Position numbers and translations under genes: made by a program. A stretch of DNA of 64,000 nucleotides from Pyrrhoderma lamaoense (lineage: Eukaryota > Basidiomycota > Agaricomycetes > Hymenochaetales > Hymenochaetaceae): positions 558,001 to 622,000 of the forward strand of contig NBAZ01000008.1 in assembly GCA_002794735.1 (NCBI GenBank), written 5' to 3'. Positions 1-10,800 of this stretch are shown in pieces (the stretch's first letter is position 1; every line of letters starts with the position of its first letter). Under the pieces are notes generated by a model, which had not been told where the DNA came from, did not search any database, and worked only from the letters and a program-made list of their open reading frames with translations.

Positions 1-285
1 ACGAGCTCTGTGAATTCGAGTGATCCGATTCTGGGCGAGAAACCGTCAATGAGACATCCACTCGGTTCATCAACGACATCGCTTTCAAGTCTGTTTGGAA
101 TAAATTCTACAACTGAGAAGGACCGCCTCTCAAGGGAGAGGGACGAAGAGGCGGCTTTCTTGAGTGTGATGTCTCGCTCAACATCATCGTCACAGTTTAG
201 TGTAGGCACTTCACCATATGTATCTAGGTCCCCATCGCCCTTCGTACCTCCAGAGACTAGATCAGTGACAAATACATGCCCATGA
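1..285 (+). CDS. 3' end of an unknown Ser-rich protein (partial)
   Basis: An open frame enters from the left edge and ends at TGA 283-285, giving about 94 C-terminal residues. The segment is rich in Ser, Thr and Pro and is probably disordered. It contains a short charged patch (KDRLSRERDEEAAFL) followed by Ser-rich sequence (RSTSSSQF, SRSPSPFVPPE). No catalytic motif or fold is visible, and I do not recognise the family. SP and RS dipeptides could be phosphorylation sites, but that is inference. The rest of the gene lies outside the window. Confidence 0.6.
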   Translation, partial: TSSVNSSDPILGEKPSMRHPLGSSTTSLSSLFGINSTTEKDRLSRERDEEAAFLSVMSRSTSSSQFSVGTSPYVSRSPSPFVPPETRSVTNTCP

Positions 286-2004
286 TAACAACATCAAATT
301 TACATTCATGTTCATAGTATTATCTTTCCCTTTTCCTTCGTGTCATGTTCCTGTGATGATTTTTCACTAGCCATTCAACAGATACCCATCCCTCCTCTTG
401 CGGATGCTATCTAGTTATGTGCTATAATGATTACCCCACTTCGGAATCACTTTTCATTAGTTCGGTACATGAATTTGACTTCCCCCTTTTTTAATCTGTT
501 TGTCTTAATAATTTTTTTTTTTGACCTAGACCGCACTTTTTAAGATTAATTTTTTTCTATGCACTTGCAAGGACTTCCCCTCCCCCTATCCCGCTCTTCC
601 ATACATCACCTGGACCTCGTCAATCATAATCTTACTCTATTTCATCCTATATTCTGTTGAGTGTCTTTTTCTTTTCAATCTCCACTCATGGACCTAGGAC
701 TATAGGACTTTCTATCCCTCCTGACGTCCAAAGAATACAAGTTTCTTCGCAAATTCGATTCACCTTTGCAAGCGCAGTGACTTTTACCTTTTATTTTACT
801 CTTTCTCCTAGTAAACGATTACTTGTATTCGGTGATATTTGACATTACAATGTTGAAGTCCGGAGTGCATGTTAATTATCTATTATCTAGCGTCTGGGTT
901 CCCGATTATTTCTTCACTCTTCATTAATTTGAACTTTTACTATATTCGATGTCTAGTTCCTTTCTTCACTCCCCTTGCATGTTAGCATTATAACCCCCTC
1001 TCCGGCTTACTTCTCTTTTCTCCGGACTTCACTCCTATCTTCAATTTTTCCACTTGTTCATTTTTCGATCGCCTTTTTTATCTCGTAAAATTTCACTTCT
1101 CCTGTTTACAATTCCTGTTTCACTCCGATTTTTTTTTCGTTTTCAACTGGAACACAACGAACTTTTTACGACATTAATCAGGTAATGCACAATCAAGTGT
1201 TTACCCAAAAAAAATTTGCAGACCTCATGTACTTTTTTTTCTTCTCCAAGCAAATAAATAACGAGAATTACCTGATGGATGATCATTTTTAAGCGAGCTA
1301 TCAAATAATATATTAGTAATAAAATATCATATGATATTTGATAAAAAATTGAAAAAGAAATAAATAGTTTGTTATATAATAATAATAATGAAAGTTAATT
1401 TTTATTATATAATACATAGTCAAAGATTTACCTTGCATTTAAATCACTCTGTTTGTGATTGGGTAAAACATCGGCGAAGCGGGGAATTCCAATGCTACAT
1501 CTGGACTGTAACTCTACAGTGAGGATAGAGCGTTCTTATGGCTTTTAAGCGCTTTGACTAGAAGATTTCCGTGTGCTTGACGCCTTCCAGGCAACTCCAA
1601 AAGGAGAGTGTCGTTTCTTCCAATTTTCGATTTGAGAAATCGCTAGATGCAAGTAGTAGTCTAGACCTCCTCTGTCTATTTACTCTTCCGATCTGCTGAG
1701 AAAAAATAAAGTTGTTGCAGATACGAACGAGAGGTGTGGCTGATCTAGCTATTACTAAGCATAATTACTAATCTGTGGACTTACGTTATGTGAGTTTTAA
1801 CATTTCAATATCGGATTCATTTTTAACTTGCGGAATAGTTCAGGGCTTGATTTGTGTTAAACTTACAGAAATTGTACGTATCAATGTCGTAATAACAACT
1901 ATAGTAGTGAAATAAGCTCATTAAACAGCGTCAAATCTTGAAGCACAAGTGACAACCGACTTCAATCGCGTAATTCTCTGGTCACGACTTTATTACTACT
2001 TAAC
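286..2004. other. 1.7 kb AT-rich intergenic gap
   Basis: No coding sequence is supported here. The first 900 bases are pyrimidine-rich on the + strand, with many T runs and CCCTCCCC-like tracts, and probably include the 3' UTR of the preceding gene. Bases 1240-1440 are extremely AT-rich and hold inverted repeats. Bases 1440-2004 have more mixed composition and should contain the MDM12 promoter. No tRNA, snRNA or transposon end was recognised. Confidence 0.6.
1322..1412. repeat. AT-only palindrome and inverted repeat
   Basis: Bases 1322-1339 form a perfect 18-base palindrome (AAATATCATATGATATTT). About 30 bases on, TTATATAATAA at 1372-1382 is perfectly inverted as TTATTATATAA at 1402-1412, with a 19-base spacer. 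Both lie inside the most AT-rich stretch of the gap. They could extrude as cruciforms or be chance products of low complexity. Confidence 0.5.
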
Positions 2005-3427
2005 ATGTCCCTCGACCTAGCTTGGGACAAATTAGACTCTGAGCTAGCTACCCGACTTATTGAAGCTTTAAACAGACAACTTTCCAATGTTCCGAGGCCA
2101 TCTTTCATTGGACCTGTTGAGGTGACGAGCTTCGACTTGGGACTGTATGTCCTGATGTAGAACTCGTGGATATGAGGGATATATACCGAGACTTTTTAGA
2201 AGATGACGAAGAAACTAACGACGGCGGAGATGTGGACGGTACGAGAAATGATGAATTCGCGAGGAAACAGGCTATGGAGAGGGGTATGGATGAGACTGAA
2301 GGGTTGAGGAGAAACATGGGTGGACTCAGGCTCGACACAGGAAGGTTCGGAGAGGACGAATTCGAGTGGGTCTCAAGGCCAAGAAGGGGAAAGGATAATG
2401 ATGTAGCACGAGCTCTTGCCGATGAGGCTCCGTCATATCATCCGGCCCCGCCACACTTGCGCTATGGAGGAGGTCCGCCCTCCCCTGGGTACAGTCCAGG
2501 GTTCGGTCCAGGGTTTTCTTTCTCCGGAGCTGGGTTTGGCCCTAGATTCAACTTTCAAGCTCCCACTTTGGGAAGGAGCGCAAGTGCTGGAAGTGTTGGT
2601 TTGGGTATGAACATGGGGATGAGTGTGCCTAACTTGGCGGATATGAGACCTGGTTTGGCGTCTTTGGGAAATGGCTCTGGGATGGCGTCGAGTATGTATG
2701 CGGCAACACCCATACGTCCGTTGGCAAACCCTAATGATAGAAATGCAATAAACTTATCAACTTCTGCTCCGTCGTCCCCTCCTCTACGCGCAGAACGTGT
2801 ACCGATAAACTCCTTCCCCCCTTCTCCATCTTCTCTAGCGTCATCTCGCTGTTCGTCACCTTCAGAACCACTACATCCAGAAAACCCTACTCCTACCAAT
2901 ACACATCCTAATCTGCAACTTCATTTACGTGTCTTGTATCATTCAGACTTACGTCTCACTCTCAGCACATCACTACTGATTAACTATCCATCTCCTGGAT
3001 TCCTGTCACTTCCTATCAAGCTTGCCGTGACTGGCCTCGAATTTTCTGGGAGGTTGTTGTGGCATACGAAGGGGCAAGATCTCCTCGACGTGTACATGTA
3101 TGTTTGATTGATGAGCTAGATCCTTACTCTCCCTTTGCATTCGATCCGAACCGTAAGAATACGGAGGGAAGTACATCAGATATGGATAGTGTAGGAGGGA
3201 GTCAGGTCGATAATATGCATGCTACAAGTGCAGGCGCCAAGCCATTACCAATCGGAACTCGCTTGCTACCTGCTATTTACATTGAAAGTGAGATCGGACA
3301 AGCAGACAAACATGTGTTGAAGAACGTAACTCGAATCGAACGGTTTATTGCTGATGTTGTTCGAAAGACCATTGAAGACGAACTTGTTTTCCCAAACTTC
3401 CATACCATCATTCTTGGTGACGGATGA
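2005..3427 (+). CDS. MDM12: Mitochondrial distribution and morphology protein 12 (ERMES subunit)
   Basis: MDM12 is a lipid-transfer SMP-domain subunit of the ERMES complex, which tethers ER to mitochondria. The start at 2005 gives the family's characteristic opening (MSLDLAWDKLDSELATRLIE, then RQLSNVPRPSFIGPVEVTSF). This is followed by DVELVDMRDIYRDFLE. The conserved C-terminal SMP half includes LPAIYIESEIGQADKHVLKN and ends EDELVFPNFHTIILGDG. A long Gly/Ser/Pro-rich insert (about 2200-2890) separates the two halves, as is common in fungal Mdm12. The frame breaks twice: near 2137-2141, where the expected DFGTV motif needs one more T, and at 3048-3050, where FSGEVVVAYEG needs one more G. No splice sites fit either break. 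The gene is tail-to-tail with ELP3. The family call is secure; intactness depends on re-sequencing. Confidence 0.93.
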
Positions 3428-3579
3428 ACCGTAGTGTTATCAATTCATTAAGATGGAGGAATCAATGGTGTCTACATAGTATACATTTGTACAAAAGGTA
3501 AAGTATTACAAAGGATACATACATTTTCGTATCTATCAGTGTGATAGCAAACAGATTTTGCCTTTTATTTTTTTTTGTT

Positions 3580-5654
3580 TCACAAAAGTGATTTACTCAT
3601 ATATGGCCCATCTAACTCATACCCCAGGCGACGATAATAATCCCGTGTACCAACACCTGAAATCACAGCTAATTTTATACTCCCATGCTCTTCCCTGGCT
3701 ATCCGCTCTGCTTCTTCCATAAGGAGTGTTCCGAAACCTTGGTGCTGGAATTTTGTGGGGTCACGTCCATGCACAGGTACGGCCGTCCCATAAACATGTA
3801 ACTCGCGTACGATGGATACCCCGCCTTCTTCTCTCCTAACAAGTTCTGGCCTGAACGTCCCTTCGTCAGAGCACTTGCGAAGTCGGAGCAGTCCAACGAG
3901 GATATCCCTTTCAGGGTCTTCGTATGACAGGAAAGTCTCCCAGCCACCATTTGCAGTGTAGTCTCGCCGTAAAAGTTCGACAGACTCAGGGCGGACTTTG
4001 TGGTGAATTTCGTGAATCTAGTTCAAATAGTTTGAGTATTGTGATACCCTTGTGTATGTATGAGTAAGGAATAAACATACCCCGACTTCACGGAAACGAA
4101 CGTCTCGACACTCGGCACCGAAATCTTTCATTCTGTTTAAAGCTAGCTCACGCAAGTTTCCTGAGTTCTCACAGCCACTGGTAACAAGTGGTAATGGGAT
4201 ATCTCTGTAGGAGATTGTGTCAGATATTATGACTTTTTGAGAATATAGTGAACGCTATATACCTTTGTACTCGATATACTCGAGTCCATGGGGGTACAAG
4301 TGCTAGTATTCTGGCTACCACGTCTACAAGAACATTTGGTGTATAGTTTTTTATACCTCCCAGTCCTCCAAAGCTCGTAAAGACCGGTACCACGTATAAC
4401 AAGGGTGGGATATATCTTTAGTCCATCACTCCTAAATGCAGGGTTCTCAAAATATTCTTTAAATTGCTCCATGTCACGCTCGACACCAACATTTGGTAAG
4501 TCTGGCATCATATGAGCAACAACCTTGAATCCAGCATCTTTTGCTAAGTGGAAAGATTCTGAGACTGCACGGACAGTATGCCCCCGGTTAGTATCTCGGG
4601 CTACATCTTCGTAAACGGATTGAACACCGATCTCGAGACGAGTGCAGCCGTAACGAAGCATTTGAGAAAGATGGGGTCGGAGACAGTAGTCTGGTCTAGT
4701 TTCAATGGTGATACCAATGGCTTTTGACTTGCTTTGTTCAGAGTATCTGATACTTTCTATCAGCTTGTAATCCCAATGAGTTGTTGTATCGATAGGTTCA
4801 CTTGCCTGACAGCTTCATCAACGTCTGTACCAGTGAATCCTGACAGAGCGTTATGCAGTTGCGCAACAAACTTAGATCGGTAATCTTCAGGCATGCTCAT
4901 GAAGGTACCACCCATGATGATGAATTCAACTTTGTCGACACTATGACCAAGACTCTTGAGTTGTTCCACTCGCCCACGTGTTTGCTCATATGGATCATAA
5001 CGAGCACGGATTGCACGCATACTAGTCGGTTCATAGCCAGTGTAGCTTTGGGTGCTGTAGTCAAAGTCAGAATCTGGTCCACCAGGGCAATACCTAAGAA
5101 CACTGAGTATCAGCTATACTATAATTTGATGGAACTAGGGGCATACGAACACGCATATATTCCCAGTCATGGCAATGTGTGGACAACGATGGGGCTTACA
5201 CATTACAGCAACAACGGCAATCTATAAGTACAGAGCTTTAGATAGAAGAAGGATTGGGGTGATTGTTGCTATACCCACACCACTGGCCGTGCGTATAGGC
5301 CTTGCCTTGAGTTTCGGGAGAAGTGCCTTCTTGTAATCATCTGGAACTGCACTGATGATATCGACAAGTCTTAAAAGAGCATCTATGAGATGAGGGAGTC
5401 AGAGCTATAGTAGAGGCCAAGCTTACCTTGGTACCCCAGAGTAACTATACTTTTTACTGATTCGAGCACGGATTTCGTTCAGTGATACAGACTGGGAAGA
5501 GTCATGAGCCTTGATGAGTTCAGCTGCAATAGCGGAAGTAACCCTGAGGAGCTGTTCTGCCTGCGATGGTCCTGTGGCAAAGCTTCAGTATGAAAGAGTA
5601 AAGGATACAACTATCAAAACTGGTATCACCCTCTGCTCTAGTATATTGCACCAT
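3580..5654 (-). CDS. ELP3: Elongator complex catalytic subunit Elp3
   Basis: Elp3 carries a radical-SAM domain and a GNAT acetyltransferase domain and modifies wobble uridines of tRNA as part of Elongator. The radical-SAM Cys cluster is visible as [14 protein letters not shown] and [12 protein letters not shown], split by an intron. Further conserved stretches are [38 protein letters not shown] and [19 protein letters not shown]. The acetyltransferase end has [20 protein letters not shown] and the terminal [16 protein letters not shown]. The start at 5654 is inferred: it gives MVQYTRAEG and a 58-base intron leading into [15 protein letters not shown]. About seven introns are needed, one of them GC-AG (4747-4805). 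A six-T run on the + strand (4347-4352) puts the frame out by one extra base between GRYK and [14 protein letters not shown]3 is head-to-head with MRP51. Confidence 0.95.
4747..4805 (-). other. ELP3: GC-AG intron of ELP3
   Basis: On the minus strand the exon ends ...GCTGTCAG and the intron begins GCAAGT, the consensus for the rare GC-AG class. It ends ...AGTATCAG. Removing these 59 bases joins DEAVR to [18 protein letters not shown], which is the uninterrupted family sequence. No GT donor nearby gives the same protein. Confidence 0.85.
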
Positions 5655-5839
5655 GACGGTGTTGTTTCAAATTCAAGTTCGACTAATGTTTATCCAATAG
5701 TAGAAGTTCTAAATGTATACTAAAGTAAATTTATGACCACTTGTCGATCAAGTGGCGATCGCAGTTTGCAACTCCGATTTCGTCGACTTTTTCCTTCACA
5801 TGCACCTGGGACCTGGTCTCATAATAGTGCTCCTCAGGA

Positions 5840-7171
5840 ATGTCTGTTGCCGTCAACAAGGCGGCAAAAACAGGAGTGCCATCGTCAACATTCGCGACTC
5901 TCTTGCGTCGCTCAAAATTTGCCTCCTATGATCCTTGCATAGGTCAGTTGTATACTGCACATGGGGGTAGTGCTGCTCGCGGTGACTTTGGCCTCAAGCG
6001 CCCTCTTGCAGTTCGTAAAAGGGGAGCCCGTTTAGCTGTACAAAAACTCGATACGTTATATCAACAAACAGAATGGACAGATGGATTCTCTGATAACCAT
6101 TTTCTTCGTAAATTCGAAGAAATGGGTGTTACTCCAGAGGTGGATAAGGATATGAATTGGGCTCGTCATGTTGGTGTTACGGGCACCGTTTTAAGGAATC
6201 CTTGGCTCCAGGATTCCGACTATGTTGATAAGATTCCAGGAAAACTTGAAACAGAACTTCTTGCGGGCCAGCCAACTCCAAATCCGCACTCTATGAACGC
6301 GAGACGTTTCGAGCGTTTCTTACGTAGGGTTCAAAAGCTTCAGCCAAAGTTTGAGAACTTCCTGGCCGAAGAAGAGGGGACTATGAGGCGTACAAATCCG
6401 ATCTCGATGTCAACAAAAGAACATACAACTCTACCTCTACACAGGAGAATGAATACTAGTCCTCGGGATCATCTTCGTTTCCTTGCGAATGAATTTGCGA
6501 GATCTGCTAGTGCTTCTGATTCTACAGTTCTTTGCCCAATACCTCACCCTGTTGCTGGAATCACATATACACATTCTGGAGAACTTCAGACCTCAGTAAA
6601 TACTAAACCAATACCAGGTCGTCTTCTGGACCGTGTCTCTGATAGAAAATCCGGTTCACCAGTTGCCATCGCCTCTGCGGCTGGCTGGGTCGGGAAATGT
6701 CCTTTATCGAATAAGGAGAAGGGACAGGCTAATATTTCTTCCAACATTCTGACGGATTTCGGGTGGAAGGATGGGGAGCCAAGGACGAACGCTGAAGCTG
6801 GAAAAGCCATGTTCCGCCCTACGGTCAAGATAATGTCTCCCCCTCATGTGGTTGGCACGCACCCAGATCGTATCGGAAATGAGAGCTTTGAGATGGAGTT
6901 CATCAAGTCCCCCCACCCTGCTGTCAACACTTATATCCCAGGATCTAGGGAATATGTTGGGCTCACGATGCGCGTGAATAAAACTACGACTGCACCGCGA
7001 CCTTTATATCATCAAGAACGCTCACACTTCTTGCCGAAGTTCTCGAGCCTTGATCGCATCGTGCCTCAGAAGGACAGAAAGGAGGAGACGGCTCAAGCAA
7101 GTGACTTACTTCAAAGGTTGAAGCTCATGGTAAAACCTAAGGAAGGGAAGGAAGATGGTGAATTGCCATAA
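5840..7171 (+). CDS. MRP51: Mitochondrial small ribosomal subunit protein Mrp51 (bS1m)
   Basis: This 443-residue reading frame has no introns. The opening matches the fungal Mrp51 family: after MSVAVNKAAKTGVPSSTFA comes LLRRSKFASYDPCIGQLYTA, then HGGSAARGDFGLKRPL. Further recognisable parts are TEWTDGF and SNILTDFGWKDGEPRTNAEA. Mrp51 belongs to the mitochondrial 28S/37S subunit and in yeast is also linked to initiation on mitochondrial mRNAs. The Arg/Lys-rich, acid-poor N-terminus fits mitochondrial import. The gene shares a 185-base promoter with ELP3 and stops 48 bases before the stop of convergent HYPK. Confidence 0.88.
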   Translation: MSVAVNKAAKTGVPSSTFATLLRRSKFASYDPCIGQLYTAHGGSAARGDFGLKRPLAVRKRGARLAVQKLDTLYQQTEWTDGFSDNHFLRKFEEMGVTPEVDKDMNWARHVGVTGTVLRNPWLQDSDYVDKIPGKLETELLAGQPTPNPHSMNARRFERFLRRVQKLQPKFENFLAEEEGTMRRTNPISMSTKEHTTLPLHRRMNTSPRDHLRFLANEFARSASASDSTVLCPIPHPVAGITYTHSGELQTSVNTKPIPGRLLDRVSDRKSGSPVAIASAAGWVGKCPLSNKEKGQANISSNILTDFGWKDGEPRTNAEAGKAMFRPTVKIMSPPHVVGTHPDRIGNESFEMEFIKSPHPAVNTYIPGSREYVGLTMRVNKTTTAPRPLYHQERSHFLPKFSSLDRIVPQKDRKEETAQASDLLQRLKLMVKPKEGKEDGELP

Positions 7172-7219
7172 GGAATGGCGCATAGATTATAAGTACAGTT
7201 GATAGTAATACATGTATAT

Positions 7220-7633
7220 CTAATTTTCTACTGGAGTAATAAGTGCATGCAATGCTTTTTCGAGATTACCATTGTTCTCAGCAAGGGCACGTTCTGCTTG
7301 TATTCGCGGTATTTCAAGTTCTTTGATCTGAAATGGTTGTGAGAAAGATAAATAGTCTAGGAAAGAATATTAACATACGATCAATTCAACATCCTCTTTC
7401 TTTGCGTTATATGTTTCCTTTGTCTTTGCAGGGGGTTTGTCAAATATGCCGCCAGTCAGGAGAGCAGATTCGAGCTTTCCTTTTGAGTATGAGAGCCCAT
7501 CCGCAAACTGCACGTATAGCATAAATTATCACTGACTCAGTCTATCATCGAGTCAAAGATGTATTTAGATATTCATTTGGCCTACATTCACAATAACTTC
7601 TGGTTCTGGCCTTCCGTTGTTGTTCCGTTGCAT
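7220..7633 (-). CDS. HYPK: HYPK-like N-acetyltransferase A regulator
   Basis: HYPK (huntingtin-interacting protein K) binds and tunes the ribosome-associated NatA N-terminal acetyltransferase. Three exons encode about 94 residues. Exon 1 starts at 7633 (MQRNNNGRPEPEVIVN). Exon 2 holds the conserved FADGLSYSKGKLESALLTGG and ends KKEDVELI. Exon 3 is the UBA-like helical end (IKELEIPRIQAERALAENN, then LEKALHALITPVEN). Both introns are phase 0 with GT-AG ends. The arrangement of a short N-tail, the FADGLxYSKGK motif and a C-terminal UBA-like domain is the full family architecture. It is too short and too spliced to show as one long open frame. It is divergent from HFM1 across 233 bases. Confidence 0.85.
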
Positions 7634-7866
7634 GTCGAGATGATTAAGCTTTATACAGGCAAGGTGTCAAGCAACCTAAATTTGATGTTAGATCATCATG
7701 TATTTTTCGAGTGTCTACGATCACGTGCTTTACTATTAGTTTAGATCCAGACCATGACGCGATTCACGACATAGTTTTATTCCACTATCATTAAAGTAGT
7801 ACGACACCTCAAAAGTCTGTCCTTCATGTACTCGAGTGCGAAAACCGGCTCTTGTAATATATAAGC

Positions 7867-10800
7867 ATGGAAGAAGAGTTTTATGAACTCGAGGGTGAGC
7901 TCATGGAGTCAAGAAATATGCAGGAATGGATCAATGAACAAGAGTTGGAGGAGGAACTGGAACGGGACTTAGATGTGCTGAATCGTGGTTCCTTTTCTAT
8001 ACAACCACAACGGGAACAACAAAGATATATATGCCCTACATCTCAAAGTCAAATGGAGAGCCATGATATGGGTAATCATGTTAGTTATTCAGGTAGGTGA
8101 TTTGGGTATTGACAACTACCCTTGCTAACAGTGATATCAGTTACTCATACTGGGGCTCGAGTGCAATATCCGAGTCTACCAGGTAGAACTCACGTAAACC
8201 CATATATGCATCATCAGCTACCTTACCTCACACGATATCAGACTGAAGAAGATGAAATCGAGCAATTTTCATCGGATCCCTTTGAGTATGAAGCTTGTCC
8301 ATCTACTCCAACGCCAAGCCATACCAGAAGAAATGTTACATCTTCGAAACAATTATACAAAGTGAACACAATAAGCTATGCTACAAATCCTAGTGCGTGA
8401 ATGAATATACCCTGTTTCAGGGTGAACAATGATGATACTGAATTTTAAAAAAGACCGAAGCCAAATCTATGTATGCCCTACTTCTGAAGTAAATATATCT
8501 GGAAACGGAAATCGAGGTGAAGACCCCCGCAATGCTCACGGGATAAGACTTCATCCTGTGTCAGAGCTCCGTATGTGTCCCATCAGAGTGCTTTAACCTA
8601 AAACCTAAAACCTAGTCAATAATCTATAAAGCGGACAAGTACGCATCCATATTCAAATTTGGTGTCTTCAATGCTATGCAATCAAGGTGCTTTGATACTG
8701 TGAGTGCCCCGAGTCCCCTTTATTGTCCTCATTGTGACAGGCGCTAGATAATGAAAACGAAAGAAAACATGGTAACTAGCGTTCTCTGAGTCTCCAACAA
8801 AAGAAACTAAGTTCGAGAGAAATTAGATTGTCAGTGGTCAGTCCAGAATTAGCTCCTCACCCTCGTTTAGTATAAATAATCTCATCAATTAGCACCAACT
8901 GGAGGTGGTAAGACAGTGCTATTCGAGCTGGCTTTAATCAATATGCTGTTGAATTCTGGCTCTAAATCCTCAAAAAAATGTGTATATGTCGCTCCGACGA
9001 AAGTTAGTTGTTTCACCATCACAATTAATATTCTTAACCTCTTAATGGTGCCCTATCTCAAGGCCCTGTGTGCGGAACGATCTAGAGACTGGTGCTCTAA
9101 ATTTGATCCACTCGGGATAAAATGTTCGTCTTAGTTCCACCAGAATGCAGAGTTTGAATTTGACCCCATCTCGGATAGGTGCTGAGATGACCGGTGACAC
9201 AATTCAAATGGGCAAAAGCGCATGGAATGTAGTCAAAGAGTCAAACGTCATGTGTGTCTTTACCCAGTTTTTTTTCCTATTACTGATCTCATCAACAACA
9301 GCATAACAACGGTGATATAATTTTCTCCAAATACGTCCTTCAACTAACAACATATCCACACAGAGCGAGAAATGGGATAGTCTGACCAGAAGCTGGTCTG
9401 TTCTTCTCATAACTATCTGTGATATTTATTTAATGCCCCTGCAGGCATGATTATGATGATTTTCTGAGCACCATCAAATTGTTCCTTGTGGATGAAGTCA
9501 GTCACTGATCAATCCTCCAATGAAAGCAGCGTGTCATAACAATACTATAGGTTCATGTTTTAAACGAGTCAAGGGGGAGCACACTAGAAGTTATCATTTC
9601 TCGTATGAAGAGAAGGGCCGATACTCGTTTTATTCTCGTCTCGGCCACCGTCCCTAATATACACGATATTGCAATTTGGGTGGGTAATCCTGTCACGGGG
9701 TGTAATTCGGCTGCTACTGTATTTGAGGTGATATCCACCAATTCGCTTATTTGAACACACTGTAACTGATTGATATATTTCCTTCAGTTTGGCGAGGACT
9801 ATCGCCCCTGCCATATAACTAGACACGTTGTCAGTGTTCCGCGCAAAAATCAGAATGACTTTCAGTTCGCTCGTACACTAGATTTCAAACTATACGAAGT
9901 GCTTCAACAGCATTCTTCTGGAAAGCCAATTTTGATTTTTTGTAGTACTCGAAAAGGTGAATAAACATCTAGTTTGCTTTGTTATCCAGAAATAAACTAG
10001 AAAGTGTTTACCTTATCCCTCTCGCAGGTGTTATCAGCACGGGTGAACAGTTAATGAAAGACTTTGAACAATCAGTTGTTACCCGGCAAACCCCTCCATG
10101 GTCCCCCCCAAAACAGTTTGTTCATCAAGAGGGTAGGTAGACTTCCGTTTTAACTGATTACAACTTCGTTACTAGGATGAATCGCCATTTTCATGACAAG
10201 AAACTCGAAAGTAGTCTTTTCAATTTCCTTTTTTGATCTTTGTCTTAACACTATATTAGAATTAGCGAAATGCGGTATCGGAGTTCACCATGCTGGCCTT
10301 AGTCTAGATGACAGAAGAAGTACAGAGGAGCTATTTCTTGAAGGAAATTTAAGAGTTGTTTGCGCTACCTCCGTGAGCAAAAGTCGTGTCTAAACGTTGA
10401 TAAGTTTATAACATTACTAGACTCTCGCTGTTGGCGTCAACCTTCGTAAGTAATATATTCACGTTATTACATAGCTTTAACTCGTACTTGCAGCTGCACA
10501 TACGGTCGTCATAAAAGGAGTAAAATTGTACGTAGCCAACTCCTGGCAGGAGTACACCGACTTGGATATTATTCAAATGATTGGAAGAGCTGTATGAATT
10601 CCCCTTAAAATCTCATGAAAGACTCTCATCAGTAAACTTCTGGACACCAGGGTCGACCTCAATTTGGTAATTCATTTGCAACAAATTACTCTGTAATGTA
10701 TTGAGTAAATTGTATTAAGACAAGGAGGGGGTTGCAATCATCCTCTGCGAATCGGAACTTGAATATAAGTATAAAAACCTCGCACAGGGAAAAACGGTTC

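Noticed and set aside
2122..2160. A 39-base GT-AG intron in MDM12 that would bypass the first frame slip
   Set aside because: It is very short, it does not restore frame (a stop follows), and it would remove the conserved VTSFDFGTV region.
2105..2899. Minus-strand Ser-rich frames opposite MDM12
   Set aside because: They are shadows of the low-complexity insert in MDM12; no independent start context or motif was seen.
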